Shown here: piece after piece, positions 20,850 through 34,243 of the stretch
Layout: each line of letters begins with the position of its first letter
Position numbering within the stretch: the stretch's first letter is position 1
Origin: Entrophospora sp. SA101
Lineage: Eukaryota > Glomeromycota > Glomeromycetes > Entrophosporales > Entrophosporaceae
Direction of reading: 5' to 3'
DNA: 38,413 nucleotides
Assembly: GCA_958430865.1 (NCBI GenBank)
Contig: CAUDNR010004418.1
Span: 5,000 to 43,412 of the forward strand
Made by a program: the position numbers and the translations under genes
Notes under the pieces: generated by a model
What the model was told of the DNA's origin: nothing
Seen by the model: only the letters and a program-made list of their open reading frames with translations
Database searches by the model: none

Positions 20850-22219
20850 AAAATTAAAATGACAAAATTAATATACAAAAATATTAATTAACGACTTCAG
20901 AAATTTTAAAAAATTTCATGTAAATAATACACCTAAAAAAAAATTAAATTTTATTATATATATACAAATGTGTATATATAATATACTTATAAATATAATA
21001 TACATACAAAAAAATTACGTTTCGAAAAAAAAAATTAAGAACACCAATATATTTCGATGTATCCAATAATCTCACCAAAAAATCTATTTACTATAACGAA
21101 ATTATTCACACTTATTCACACCAAAAAAAAATTATATACATAAATCTTTTTTTGATAAAAACACTAAAAACGAAACTCTTCTTTTTTATATTTTTTTCTA
21201 AAATCCTTTTATTTGTAAATAAATTTTTTTTTATATTTTTTTTCATTTTAAAAAAAAAAATTTTTCAAAATTTTGAAAATTTTGAAATCAAAAATATAAA
21301 TTTTTTTTAAAATTTTCTTTGATTTCCAAAGAAAAAAAAATTTATATATGTTTTTCGCATATTAATTTTATTAATTGCGAAAAATCAAAAAAACATATAT
21401 ATATATTATATTATATATTATTATATATATTATATATATATATATATTTATATATATGAAATCAAAAAATTATATATAAATTTTATATATATTTCTTTTT
21501 ATAAATAAGAGAAACACAATACACTATAGATTTTTATTTTTATTTTTACAATTATAAGCAAAAAAAAAATTATTTTATGATTTTTTAACAAAATATGTTT
21601 TATTCAAAAAAAAAAAAAATATAAATATTTTTTTTTTATGTATTTATTTATGTATATATTATATATTACTTTTTAAAATTTATTTTTTAAAAAACTAACT
21701 TTATCGAAAATAATTTAATTTTCGATAAAGTTTATATATAGTGTCAAAAAAAAAGTTTAACTCTATTTATTTATTTATTTATTTTCAATTATAGATATTA
21801 TATTTTTTAAAATTTTCTTTTAGATTTTTTTTTCTTTAAAAATTTATTGTAAATTAGTTTTTTTTCTATCTTTCGTATATATATATTATATGTATATGTA
21901 TATGTATACGAAGAACTATATTATAATATAAATATATATTAAAAAAAAAGTTATCACAATTTTAAAAATGTGTTATACTCTGTAAATATATATAATATAT
22001 ATATATATTTATATATATATACAAAATACATGCCTATTATTATTTATTTTTATTTTTTCTTCTCTAGGTTTTTTTTTTATTATTATTATTTCAAAAAAAA
22101 TCTCGCATGATTCTCTTCTTTTTCACATTTATAAAATTGATTTTTGTTCTCCCTGTGGGAGGGGGGAAAAAGAAAAAAAGAAAGAAAAAAAAGAAGGCGG
22201 GAGAGTATTATTTAATATA

Positions 22220-22267
<48 letters not shown>

Positions 22268-22530
22268 TATTTTTTTTTTTTTTTATTATTTTTTTTTTTC
22301 ATTTTTTTTATAGAGTTAACAGATTTGTGCAGATTTTATTTTTTTTATTTTTATAAAATATATACAACTATTTTTTTATTCCTTTCTTATTTTTTTATTA
22401 TTATATTTTTTTTTTTGTACAGTATATAAAAATTTTCTTTTTCTTTTTTTCTTTTTTTTTTATAAAAAAAAAACTTGAGTAAATAAAAAAAATTTTAAAA
22501 AATTCTTTACAATCAATTAAAAAAATTCGA
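20850..22530. other. Extremely AT-rich 3' flank with TA palindromes
   Basis: Almost pure A/T with T and A runs, multiple (AT)n blocks (21390-21480, 21985-22020, 22225-22261) and many hairpin-capable words such as TTTTTCAAAATTTTGAAAATTTTGAAA. A polyadenylation word AATAAA is at about 22482. No gene. It begins 25 bp after the inverted-repeat breakpoint. Such TA-palindromic DNA is prone to fork collapse and extrusion in other genomes. Confidence 0.6.
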
Positions 22531-24008
22531 CGCGTTATATCTATCACGTGTAAAAAATTAGTAAACAATCTTACCGATCATTACTTGATTTGATATATTC
22601 AAATAATAGAAAAGATTGGGCTTTGATTCTTTTTTGAATATATTATTGAGAGTCTTTTAGCTACAAAAATCCCATTCGATCTTAAAAATTATCTAATACT
22701 AATAATACATATCATCATCGTACTACGTACACAAACAGACAAAATTTATTATATTTTACAGATTAAATAAAATACTTTAGAAAAGGCGTCAAAATATGTG
22801 GAAGTGACAGAAACTTAACACAAACTTGTATAGCACTAGCAATCACACCTTGAAGTTTAAAAGGCTTAGAAGAGATCAAATCAAATCATTTTGGGGCCAT
22901 TTTCATTCTGTGTTATGGTCAGCTTCGCGAATGAAGTGACGAATAAACGACAATATTTATGTTGATGATACGAATTTATTTTATCGAGGTTGTCAAAAAT
23001 GACTCAAAACATTTTTTTTGATTCGTAAAAGTTGTATTTCTCTACTACTATTAAAAACAAAGATCTTTTTTATGACATTTATTAAGAAATATGGCATGGT
23101 AGGTGTAATGAAACTTTTAACTTTAGTCGTTGACGTAACTAAAGTGTTGACTAAAGGTAGTTTTTCACCAGGGATATTTTGACGATTTGACTAAGTTAAA
23201 AGCCCTTGACGTAAGTAAAACGTTTGACCTAAGTAAAAACACTTGATACAAGTAGCAATAATAATATAAGATTATCAAAAGTTCTAAAAATGTATGTGAC
23301 CAAGGATGAATAAAGAATTATCATCAAAGGATAATTATCATGCGAAGTTATAATTTGGATTAGAGCCTCTTCTTTTCTTATAAATTAAAATTATTACATA
23401 CATACGAGTTGTGTTAATTAATAGTTTTTTTCGAATTTTGATTTTGAAATTAACTACGCGTAATAGTAATACGCAATCATATTAATAATGTGTTCGAGTT
23501 GTCTTTAGTGCCTGACTTTGAAACACACATAGGCTGGTACGTAGAACGGCTTTTACGTACGTAGTGCATGAGACAGTTTTAGGTGCTGGTATTTGTAAGT
23601 TTTAATTTTGAAACTTTAAAATTGATAAACATATTAAAGAATGCTAAAATTCTTTATTGTTGATGTTAAAAGGCACACAATAAATAACTAGATTGTTTGT
23701 TACACACTATGCAATGAAAAATGAAACAATGTAACCGTTATAATTAAACACCAAGTCAAATATTATATTTTTATATAATGTCATATGTTAAACTAATATC
23801 ATTTTTATCATCGGGAAAGGGTGGAATTTGTATATAAAATCAATGCTGAAAATGCGTAACAATTCAAGCAGTTGATTCTGATATAGAAAATAGTAAGATT
23901 ATTTTTTTTTATTAGTCAAAAAAAAAATAAAACAGGGAGCTTTCTGAAAAATGAAACGAATATTGTAAGGAAAGGTTTATTTATGTGTTTGAATTAAATA
24001 ATGCGACA
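22531..24008. other. Intergenic spacer DNA, no gene seen
   Basis: Moderately AT-rich with no recognisable protein on either strand. It contains a TTGAC-type repeat cluster (separate entry), CACGTG at 22546, and short palindromic words around 23535-23570 (ACGTACGTA). Confidence 0.5.
23120..23254. repeat. Cluster of TTGAC/TAAGTAAAA words
   Basis: TTGACGTAAC, TTGACTAAAG, TTTGACTAAG, TTGACGTAAGTAAAA, TTTGACCTAAGTAAAA and ACTTGATACAAGTA follow one another within 135 bases. ACTTTAGT (23120-23127) and ACTAAAGT (23138-23145) also form an 8-bp inverted repeat. This could be an array of a protein-binding site or a decayed tandem repeat. Confidence 0.45.
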
Positions 24009-25378
24009 TATAAATCAGGCAAACAAAAAGAATGTAGCAAGTGCAAATTGACAAGATATTCTGATAGATTCTGTGAAGTCTGTATTAGTTTTACAATTAC
24101 AGAGTCTTTTTGCTACATGGACATCTGGAAATAACATAATTATTCAACAAATGCCAAATGAAATCATCTCTGCCAACTCATATTTTAGAATGGATACTTT
24201 TTGAGCAATTTGATGACATAACAAAGTTGACAGAAGGTGGATTTAGTTCCATTTTTACTGCTACATGGACAAGAGGACAAATAATTGACTGTGATGAAAA
24301 AATAAAAAGAAGTTTAGTTATCCTGGAAAGCATGAAGTAGTATTAAAAAAAAGTTTAAATGATTCAAGTAATCCTGGAAAAACGTTTTTTGACGAGGTTG
24401 GTAGTTGTACAATGATTTTTAGATTTTCTTGACGTAAAGTCACAAGGCAAGTGTAAAGGATGGAAATAAGACAAAGAGTGTAAACTGAAGGTGTAGAAGG
24501 AGGCCTCGGGTAGGAAACCAATACAAAAGACAGAGGTCATTTAAACAATACTGTATTATATAATATTAATCGATTTTGTTTATTTTCAGGCAATGAATTA
24601 TTGTAAAATCAAATCGGGTTGATTGTTCAGTGCTATGGTATAACTAAATTCCCAGATGATGGAAATTATGCAATTGTTTTAAATTAGTTAGAAGGAGATT
24701 TAAGGGGTTATTTGTAAAAAAATATTTAAATTTAACATTAAAGACAGAATTACAATCTTTATGTATTATATTCTATACATGAAAAAGATTTAATCCATTG
24801 TGATTTACATAGTGGCGATATACTTGTGCAAGGAGGTAATTGTTATATTACAGATTTGGGATTATGTGGACCAGTTGATGAAAAATCATCTATGGAATTG
24901 TATCATACACTGCACCCAAGCTATTTAGAGGCAAAAGAACACCAAAGAATCTGATATCTATAGTGTTGGGATGTTAATGTGGGAAATATTTGCAGGACAT
25001 CCACCATACGATGATAGAGCTCATGACCATCATTTAATTTTGATATATGTGAAGGTTTACGACCAGCAATATTTCCTGGAAATGCTTGATGATTATGTGA
25101 AAATGATGCAGAGGTGTTGGGATGTAAATCCATCAGGAAGACCAACTAATGGAGAGCTTTATGATTTTGCTGTTAATAAATATACGGAAATTCCTGGAAA
25201 TAATGATAATATCAGTAGTAGCAATGGTGGTGTTTCGCAACAAGTACATAAATCACATCCAGATGCATATCATACAAGTAGAATATTAGATGAAGAGATT
25301 GCTAAATCCAAAAGCTTAAAAAGTTATACAAGTAATGATGGTTCGTTGAATAATCTTGATTTTAACTCTTTTCTTTAG
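24009..25378 (+). pseudogene. Kinase-domain pseudogene of the Glomeromycotina TKL-like type
   Basis: An N-terminal Cys motif (KQKECSKCKLTRYSDRFCEVC, ~24020-24090) and ATWTSGNN precede a kinase domain: LEWILFEQFDDITKLTEGGF with SSIFTATW (24185-24270, degraded Gly loop), VVLKKSL (Lys of subdomain II), an intron about 24395-24592, CYGITKFPDDGNYAIVLN, LIHCDLHSGDIL (catalytic loop, HRD changed to HCD and the metal-binding Asn to Asp), DLGLCGPVDE (DFG position), SDIYSVGMLMWEIFAGHPPY, and MQRCWDVNPSGRPT. A Ser/Asn-rich tail ends at the stop 25376-25378. It is inactive: stops after KRS, NELL and VLN, a break between TPKN and SDIYS, and a two-step frame change around ICEGLRPAIFPG. Only the last 135 codons are continuously open. 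It lies wholly in the spacer and is single-copy. Confidence 0.88.
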
Positions 25379-25877
25379 AATGTTGACAAAGGTGAATAAA
25401 AATTCATTATTAATTAATTTGAAATTACTATCCACTAATTATTACTAACGATATTAATTAATTAATTAATTAATTAACATTAAATTCTAGTAACAATAGT
25501 AAAAGAAAGATATGATAAATGACTAATTTAATCTCCATCATAAATTATATTTCATCCTTATTTTATTTGTTAAATGGTGATAGTGCGAGTATCATTTCGG
25601 TTAATTAGCAATTATGGCTTAACTTTTGGGCTACTCTTGTCAGTTAATTCACAATACTTTCAATGCTTGTCAATTAATTAGTTTACAAATTTATTTTGGT
25701 TCTAGACGAATCTGTGAGCACACTTAATGGTATCATAACTCTAAATAAATAAAGATGCTCTTTTACAAAGTTCAAGGGCTTCCTTTTATTCATTTGTGAT
25801 CGATTTATTTCAGTCATTTACCTCATTTACATTTATTGGCCGATTGTAACCTCGCTTTAGTTTGCTTGCAAAACAAC
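25379..25877. other. Intergenic; minus-strand polyadenylation words
   Basis: TTAA repeats at about 25450-25480. On the minus strand AATAAA occurs near 25786, 25806 and 25837, downstream of the stop at 25878, which suits the 3' end of a minus-strand gene. No coding sequence recognised. Confidence 0.45.
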
Positions 25878-26046
25878 TTAAGTAGCTTGTTCAACAGCCT
25901 TACGTTTACGATTATAATTAGAGATGGTATAGTAGTGTAGAAATTTGATTGGATGATTTGCAAAATGTAAATACAAACTGACAAATAAAATTATTTGATT
26001 TTTCAATAAAATTTTCATGTATTCCATCAGCTTCTTTGATGGCATT
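25878..26046 (-). pseudogene. Probable 3' remnant of an unknown gene at the junction
   Basis: Directly after the breakpoint the minus strand has an open frame, MPSKKLMEYMKILLKNQ...SNYNRKRKAVEQAT, ending at 25878. The basic-then-polar C-terminus and the AATAAA words beyond it look like the true end of a gene whose 5' part was replaced by the duplicated arm. The frame used by the Asn-rich chimera (ending 25918) is different. Family not recognised; an intron may be included. Confidence 0.3.
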
Positions 26047-27024
26047 TTCGTCAGTAAGGTAAACTTCTTCATCAGGATTTGTCACCCAATAACTATCAGA
26101 ATAATCACTTAAATTATCATCAGCATCATTATCGTTACTTTCAACTTCATAATTGAGATTTTTATGTTGGTATTGTAAAATGGGAGAAGAAGATAATGCA
26201 GAAGAGTTGATAGGTGAATCAGTTGTATCATCATCTTCCTCTTCGTAAATATTTTCAACTCTGATACTTTTATAATCTTCAGATTCTGACGATGAGCTAT
26301 CACTACTACCACTTCCTCTATTCAAACAAACACCGCCAAAAGCTATCCTGGAAGAGAAAGATGATGGCGATGATGATTGATGAGAGGATTGTTGCAAAGG
26401 TTGTTGTTGTTGTTGTTGTTGTTGAGGGATCTTTTTACAAACATGATGATATTGTTTCCTCGTCATTTCATTCTCATTATTCCACAAGTCATTAATAGTC
26501 TTGGAAGGATGATTAAGAATGCCTTTAATAGTTGAAGATTTACGAGCAATTGTATAATCAGTGATCAAATTTTGTTGCAATTGCGGTGGTGGTTGCGATT
26601 GTCGGTTAGGAGAAGAATTATTATGATGATGAACATTAGGATGGTAAGGATGAGGTCTTTGTTTTTTCAAATTATTTGCATTCAAAGAATTGTTAGGACG
26701 ACGCTTCCTATTATTGTTATTATTATTATTACTAATATTATTAATGTTGTTGAAATTTCTTCTTTGTTGCAAATGATTATTATTATAAGTTGATGCCAAG
26801 GTGTTTGTCATTAAAGGTCTAGCACCGCCATTATTACTATAAATCTCATTATTAATACCGTTATCATTGTTATCGCCGCCGTTATTGTCGTCGTTCAAGA
26901 ATTGAATGGTTCTAGTAATTAGATTACGTGGAGCGAGGACTAGACTAAAACCTTCCGGAATAAAAAATTGCTGCATATTTTCACGATTATATTCAAATTC
27001 CTGTGTTCTGGTGTTATATTGATG

Positions 27025-27060
<36 letters not shown>

Positions 27061-27174
27061 ATTGTTGTTGTTGGTAGTAGTAGTAGCTGATGAATTATTG
27101 GATGAATTATTGTTATTACCTGATGATGGAGGATCAAGAACTTGAAATTTAAGTATCTTTGTACTGCTACCCAT
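25918..27174 (-). CDS. Asn/Gln-rich protein, right copy with replaced C-terminus (chimera)
   Basis: Residues 1-376 are identical to the left copy (start MGSSTKILKFQVLDPPSSG, Asn tract, basic patch, Gln run, acidic segment up to EEVYLTDE). The inverted-repeat arm ends at 26047. The frame then continues for 42 unrelated residues, NAIKEADGIHENFIEKSNNF and a hydrophobic/Cys-containing end, instead of the seven-residue acidic tail DENDENS. The product would be 418 aa. Leader and all visible upstream DNA are the same as for the left copy, so both should share expression unless the 3' flank matters. The new 3' end has AATAAA words about 75-130 bases past the stop. Whether the chimera is stable or functional cannot be told. 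If the duplication is an assembly artefact this gene does not exist. Confidence 0.7.
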
Positions 27175-27372
27175 TATTATTGTTATTGTTGGTAGTTGTT
27201 GTTGTTAAAAGTTGTTGTTATTATTATTATTATAATTGTTGTTGTTGTTGTAATTAACGTCGATTTTTTGTGAAAAATGAAAAAATTAAAAAGATTCTTC
27301 GTGTTTTTTTTTTGTTAAAAAAAAATATTAAAAAAAAAAATTTTTTAAACTAATTAATAATAAAAAAATATT
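27175..27372 (-). promoter_or_regulatory. 5' leader of the right Asn-rich copy
   Basis: Mirror of 19500-19697, with (TTG)n and (TTA)n on the plus strand, i.e. CAA/AAT repeats in the transcript sense, directly before the start codon at 27174. Confidence 0.4.
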
Positions 27373-30300
27373 TACAAATTAAAAATTAAAGGAAAAAAAA
27401 TTTAAAAAGAAGAAAAAAAATTAAAAAATTAAAAAATCGGGTTTGTTTTTTTGTTAAAATAAAAAGTATTCAAAACTTGGGAGATTGGATCATTTTATCC
27501 TCTTTGCAATGGATTACAAAAAAATTTTTTTATATATATTATTTAATTAATATAATTAATATTTTTTTGATTTTTTGATTTTTTAATTTTTTTTCTGTCT
27601 GTCGCTTTTTTTTGCACAAAAAAAAAATTATTTGAGAAACAACTACTTTATTTATTTGTTTATCAATTTATATTTTCCAATATATAAAAAATTGATAATG
27701 GATATAATTATAATTATAATATGATATAATAATGATATAATATTAATACTATTATTATATTATCTATTATATATATATAATATATATTATATAATATTAG
27801 TGGCTTTTTTCCTTTAAATTTTATTTTTGTTGTTGAAGAAGAATAAAATTGTTGTTGGTAAATCGTGGAACTATAATTTTTCAATAATGCAGTTTGGGAA
27901 AAATAAAAGATTTGATTATTATTATAATCAATATAATATTATTTAAGAGAATAAATAAATATGTAAGTTAATGCGTGCATTTGATAATTTGATAATTTGA
28001 TTGTTGTTGTTGTTGTTATAACAAACAAGTTTTCTTTTAAAAAAATATTTTTTATACTGTATGCATGTTTAAAGTTTGAATTGAATTTGAGTTTTTAGTT
28101 TTATGATAATTGACGAAAATGGGAATCATTAAAAAAAAAAAGCGATTGAATTAAAAAGGAAAGGAAAGCTTAGGGAAAATAGTAGAGAACACTAAGACAA
28201 CAATGAACACTTACAAATAAATGCTCATTGAAATAAATCTATAATATATAATAATATATAATAAATGTATATAATATATATTGTTATTATGTGAGATTCA
28301 GGGAAATGTGTTTGTGGGTGGATGGGTGATGGTGGATGATAATGGGTGATGTGAGAGAGATCAGGGAATATTTGTTTTTTGGGTGGGGATTATTAATTTA
28401 ATTTAATTTAATTAATTTAAAATAATTTAAGGGAAATTAATTAATTAAATTATTATTCAAAAATATCCGAGATTTTGTTTTTTAAATTACCTGGATATTG
28501 TTCTTCTTTCTTTATTAAGAATATTTATAAGTCGTCAAGTGAGGGTATGATGATGATATATACCTTTAGCGTAAATAAATTTATTGATATCATTAAATAA
28601 ATTAATTATTGTCGCTAGTTTGAAAGAGCTAAATATGGAATCGTATAAAAATAAATTTGTCTTTTCGTTAAAAAAAAATTTAAAAAAAAATTTAATAAAT
28701 AATTATGTGATAAAAGACAATTACGAAAAAAATTAGAGAAAGAAAGTGAGAAATGTAAAAAAAAAAAGTGCATGAATTCGCATTTGTATATATCTTTTAT
28801 TTTAATTATAAAGAAAAAGTTGTATGTGGTGTGATTCTTAATTCCCATAATTGGTAACATGGTATTATTTATTCTTGTTTCATTTTCTTGATGTTTAAAG
28901 ATTTTTTTACATTTGTGGATTTATTGTAGACAAAATTTTATTAAATTTTTGGTAAATGGCTAATAATAATATATTATTTATTTAATGTGTGTGCAGTGAA
29001 TGCATAAATAAAAATTTTTTTGTTTTTTTTCATTGTTTGAATTGTTTTAATTTTCGGTTAACTGTTGTATATTTGTTTTGACAATAAATTTGCTAATCAT
29101 TGTCAAATATTATATATGTTACAAATATTAAAAAAACTGAAACTTAATTAAAATAATGTTGACTTATATGAAAAACTAGATATTTATCAATAGTTTCTTC
29201 TTCTTTGTAGGTAAATTTTTGTTATCAAGAAAGAATCAAATTTCATAAACATTGTTTCGTGTGTTCTTTTTTTTACTTTACTTGCCTGCTTCCTTTCTTT
29301 CCTTTAATAATATTAATATTAACTAATTAATCAATTCTCTCTTTCCCTTTTTCTCCCCCCCTTCTTTCTTCCCTCTCTCAAACAGCAAGCATTGTTTCAA
29401 TCCTTCTTGATAATTCAATTAATATGCAAGCAATTAATTAATACTTATTGTCTCTGTCAATTACTATTGTCATTAGCAATCGAACAAACAATTTCTCAAA
29501 CAAGTTTACAACCACCTTGCTTTTTTTGTTATTTTCATTTCTATCCCCAGACCTTCTTTAAAATTGCTACTTGCTACTTGCTACAACTATTTAATAATAA
29601 TTTTTAATATTCTTTGTTTGTTTGTTTGTTTGTTTTTGTTGTCAATTGATTGCTAATCAGTTAATTTAATTAAATTAATTAATTAATTAATTAATTAATA
29701 TTCTTCTGCTCATCCACACACTCGCACGCACACCCGCACGCACACCCACACCAGTTCATCAACCCATCCACAAATCTACTATTTGTTTGTTAATTCGGTT
29801 TTAGTTTGCATCTGATTATTCATTAATGGTTATTGTGATTACTAATTTAAATAATAACAATATTGTATTAATATTATTATTATTGATGTTTTATTATGGC
29901 TCACAGCTGTCTAAAAAAAAAATAATAAATAAATAAATATAATAGTAATAGACATAATATAATCATTATCATAATCCATTATTTATTATCAACTAGCCAC
30001 CCAATCATACTATATATTTATGCTATATATTTCATGTTATATGTAGGAAAATATACATTACATACATTTGCATTACATCATAGCTTTCATGTAATACTGT
30101 GTAATGTATACAATTTAATAACAGTATATTATTATTACTATAGCTTACTTACATTATATATCATATCAATCACCCCACCCATTCTATGCCAGATGTGGAG
30201 AACAATATGAAAATTAATGAACTATTGTTTTTACATATAAAATTGGTTTCTTTTTTTTTTGAACATGAGCAAAAAACACAAGAGACTTTTTATTGAAAAT

Positions 30301-33300
30301 TTTATTTTTATTATTCGACCAATTAAATGATCGCCACCAAATAAAAATCTCCACATCCAATAATTATCTAATAATTATTATCCTTTTTCTCTCCACAGCT
30401 AAATAATGATGATGATTATGATGATTATGATTCTCCCCAGCTAATTTTTGATTGATGTACTCTGTATGGTAATTAATATTTAGCATTGATTGATTGATTG
30501 ACTGATTGATTGATTGATGATTAACCAAAATCCATGCGTCCATCAAAATCATCACATCCATCACATACTAACAATCAATCGATTCATTAATTATTATTAT
30601 ACGCGTAATTACTATTAATACTAATATTAATATTTTTTTAGACTTGAGAACTGGTTATTAAAAAAATGAATTAAGGCACGTGTGGTTTGTACGTATTAAT
30701 CTAAAACTCTATCTGTTATCAAGTAAAATTAAAAATTTATTTAAAACGAGTTTTCCGTTTATATAACAAATATTGTGCATATATAATATTATATATTTTC
30801 TCTGACACTAATTTATTATTTTTATTATTATTATTATATTATTATTAATTTATTTATTTATTATTTATTTGATTTATTTATTTATTTACAATCTTTGAAT
30901 CTTGGACCTATCGACTTGATAATATTATTTATTGTTATGTTTATTAGTAATTATAATTTGTTGTCAAAAAAATCAATAAATTTCAATTAGTTGTTTGTTT
31001 GTTTTTCTTTAACAGCATGTCAGTTACCCTGAGTTCAAAGTAAATCAATTTAGTAGATCATGTGTATATGCTAGATTTTTTTCTTGGGGTAATGAGTGCC
31101 ATTACACCTAATAAATAAATTAGTCACCCCGGCAATCCAAACAATTAATTATTGTTATCAACAAATCCATTGTATGTTTCAGTATTTAAATAAATGATAA
31201 CAAAATTATTGTTATTATTTTCCTATTATTGGAATTATTATTGTTATTTCTTCAATTATGGCAAATAAGAAATGAAATTAATTTCGCGATGTTTGATAAC
31301 ATTGTTTAAATAAATCGCACACACACGCACAATACTCAAAAAATCACACAATTATTACCCTATAGTAAAAAACGTGTTTTAATCAAAAGTTGCCACATAA
31401 AAGTGGTTTTTTTAGGTTCATTGACATTAACAAACTTTTATCATTACGCGATTTTATTGTTTCTATAGATGTTACACACAATTTTTAAGAAGTCACACGA
31501 ACACAACAACCTATTATATTTTTAAATTGTAAAACAATGGACAATAGTATATAATTTGACATATGCAAAGAAAAAAAATAATAATAGACTTTTTGTAATT
31601 TTTAGAATTACAATCAATCCATCTACAATGAATGATCCAACCTGTTCATTATCTATCATCATTCTTAATTTTTTTTATCTCCGGAAAGAAAATTAAATTT
31701 ATAAAAAACTATATATTGGAACGACCAAAATTTAAAAAAAAAGTGGAGAAACGTTATTGCATTAGTATTATGTAATATAATAGAGAGGGAAAAGGAAAGG
31801 TTTAATTATGATTGTTTAAATTAATAAACCAAATTGAATTGGTTAATTAATTTAGTGGGGAAAAATTAGTTTGCAAATATAAAGACATTCATTCATTCAT
31901 ACATACATACATTTGTTATTCTTCTCTTTGTCATTATTTTTTTTGTTCCATTTATATTCTTTTAAATGCTTACTTAATCTTCTTCTGATTCCAGTATTTA
32001 AAAAATTATATATGACGCCATACTGGAAAAAAAATCAACAAGTTTGTTAACAAATTAAGAAATTAATCAAAGAAATTTCACACACATTATTATCATGTAG
32101 GATTTATGCAAGCAGACAAATATGGATGGGTAGATAGATAGATATATGTAAATAAATGCAATTATGCAAAATGAATATAATGTTTATTAAATTTTAAATA
32201 AATATTGTGTGTGTGATTACTTTTTTACATATGATCAGAAGATATTTAGGTTTTGATGTGACCAATCCATTATTCGTCATTAATTAATTAAAATTTTTTT
32301 ATACATAATTTTACGGGGAATAATTTTTGACATTATTACCATTACCATTACAAAAAATCAATAATTCCGAAAATTACAAAAAAAAAATATATATAAATAC
32401 GTTTGTTAGATGACTATTCCATCCATCTATCCGTTCATTAGCGATTTTTTATTAATTAAAATTCTTGCACAGAGTTTATATTGTTCGATAATTCATTATC
32501 ATTTTTATTGTTTTCTTGGTTTTGAAACTGCCTCATTCCATTATTTTCCTTCCAACTTTCCAGGTTATAATGTCTCTTGAACATATCTTTATGCAAACAC
32601 GTGAAAATTTTTTGATGAATTTAATGAACAATATAACAATGCAAACAATGGAATGATAATAATGATTATGATGTAGCGAATATAGAATTGCAAAGTGTTA
32701 CAGTTAATTAAAAATTTCCTTTATTAGAAAGGAAATTAATCGTTATAAATATGTTAAAAAAAATATTTATTAATTTTTAATTATTCACAATTTGTTTCAT
32801 TCATTAATTTCTTGTCAAATGATAAAAAAATTAGCTTGTGATGTCCATGATGTGATTATATAGAATATGATATATACTACTTTATTTTATATCCCATCGA
32901 TCGCTGGATTATGATGAAGTAAATATCTGCTTGCTTTTTTTTAAATGATAGTTGGCTGAAGTTCTACTATTGTTTAGAATACTATATTTAGTAAATTTTT
33001 ATGTGAATCGGTATTTAACAATGGAAGCAAAATAAAATAGGTGTATATAATTGACATTGACATTTTTATGGATAAAACATTTAAGCACTATCATGATTTA
33101 TTTATTTACGCCCATTTATTACGAAAGATAATGATAGATAACATTATTTTATTATAGCTCATCTCGTTTAATTAGTAGCATTAGCACTAGCTAAATCCAA
33201 TATCAGTTAAACATTAACAAAAAAAAGCGGCAATAACAACAACAACAACAATTAATATTAATCAAATAATCAATTGATTGATTATTCTTTGCACATTCTT

Positions 33301-34062
33301 GCCTCGTTCTCGTTCTCGTTCTTTATTATATTCTAACTTGTTTAAATCTAGTTTATTTATTTATTTATTTACTTTTTATATTATTTATTTTACTTTTATA
33401 TTTTATTTATTTAATAATAAAACTTTATCATTGTTTCAAATATTTGCATGTCTAATAAACTAAACCCTTTCTTGACTTTTTTTCTTAATATGCAATATGA
33501 CGATTAACGACATGTAAAGACTTCCCAAAAGAGAAATCGAGGCATTCAAGTTTTTTTTGTTTGCTATATATTTTCCCATTGTTTTTAATTTTTAAAAAAT
33601 TTGGATATGAATAACTAAATTTAAAAAAGTTTAAAATTTTTCTTTTCTCTTGGTTAAATAGCATATCTGTTGGTTTGGTGGGTTAGCAGATAGTGGATGA
33701 TTGATTATTATTGCCATTAATAAATTAAATTAAATTAATTATCAGGCGGCATCAAAGATTTTAATTGATAAATCCAGATTGATATATCCTGCATATACCC
33801 AAATACGTATAATGTAGGTAACTTTGATTGTGTGGAGTTAATATTATTCCCCACATTTTTTTTCTGATGGATTATAATGAACACAAATTTAGTTCCCCAC
33901 ATTTTAAAAATTGTTATTTGAATGAACGAACATGTTATTTTATTACCATCCAAACATGATTTTGAGAGTATTGCTATTCTCAATTACTCACACAAACACA
34001 CACACGTATTTTTTGTTGACATCAAATTTTGAATAAAACTTTAACGTGAGGAATCAACGCGA
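27373..34062. other. Mirror of the 6.7-kb gene-free upstream region
   Basis: Reverse complement of 12810-19499 with the same microsatellites and hairpins. No additional features arise; open frames here are the same short low-complexity ones. Confidence 0.5.
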
Positions 34063-34069
34063 AGAATAA

Positions 34070-34243
34070 AAAGTTGAAAATGAAAGTTCAGAAGAAGAAA
34101 AGGAAGAAGAAGAAGAAGAAGAAGAAGAAGAAGAAGGTGATGATGATGATGATTATTATTATGATGATGATGAGGGAAACGATTTTTTGATGCCTTTTTT
34201 TTTAAAAATCGTCAATTCCTCATTTGTATCAATAGATACTTGA
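34070..34243 (+). other. Mirror of the short acidic open frame
   Basis: Plus-strand copy of 12629-12802 (VENESSEEE..., GDDDDDYYYDDDEGND), with (GAA)n at 34103-34136. Confidence 0.25.

Noticed and set aside
20826..26046. Simple missed-adapter palindrome as explanation of the inverted repeat
   Set aside because: That artefact yields a mirror with no unique spacer; here 5.2 kb of distinct sequence with its own gene relic separates the arms. Other assembly or amplification artefacts remain possible.
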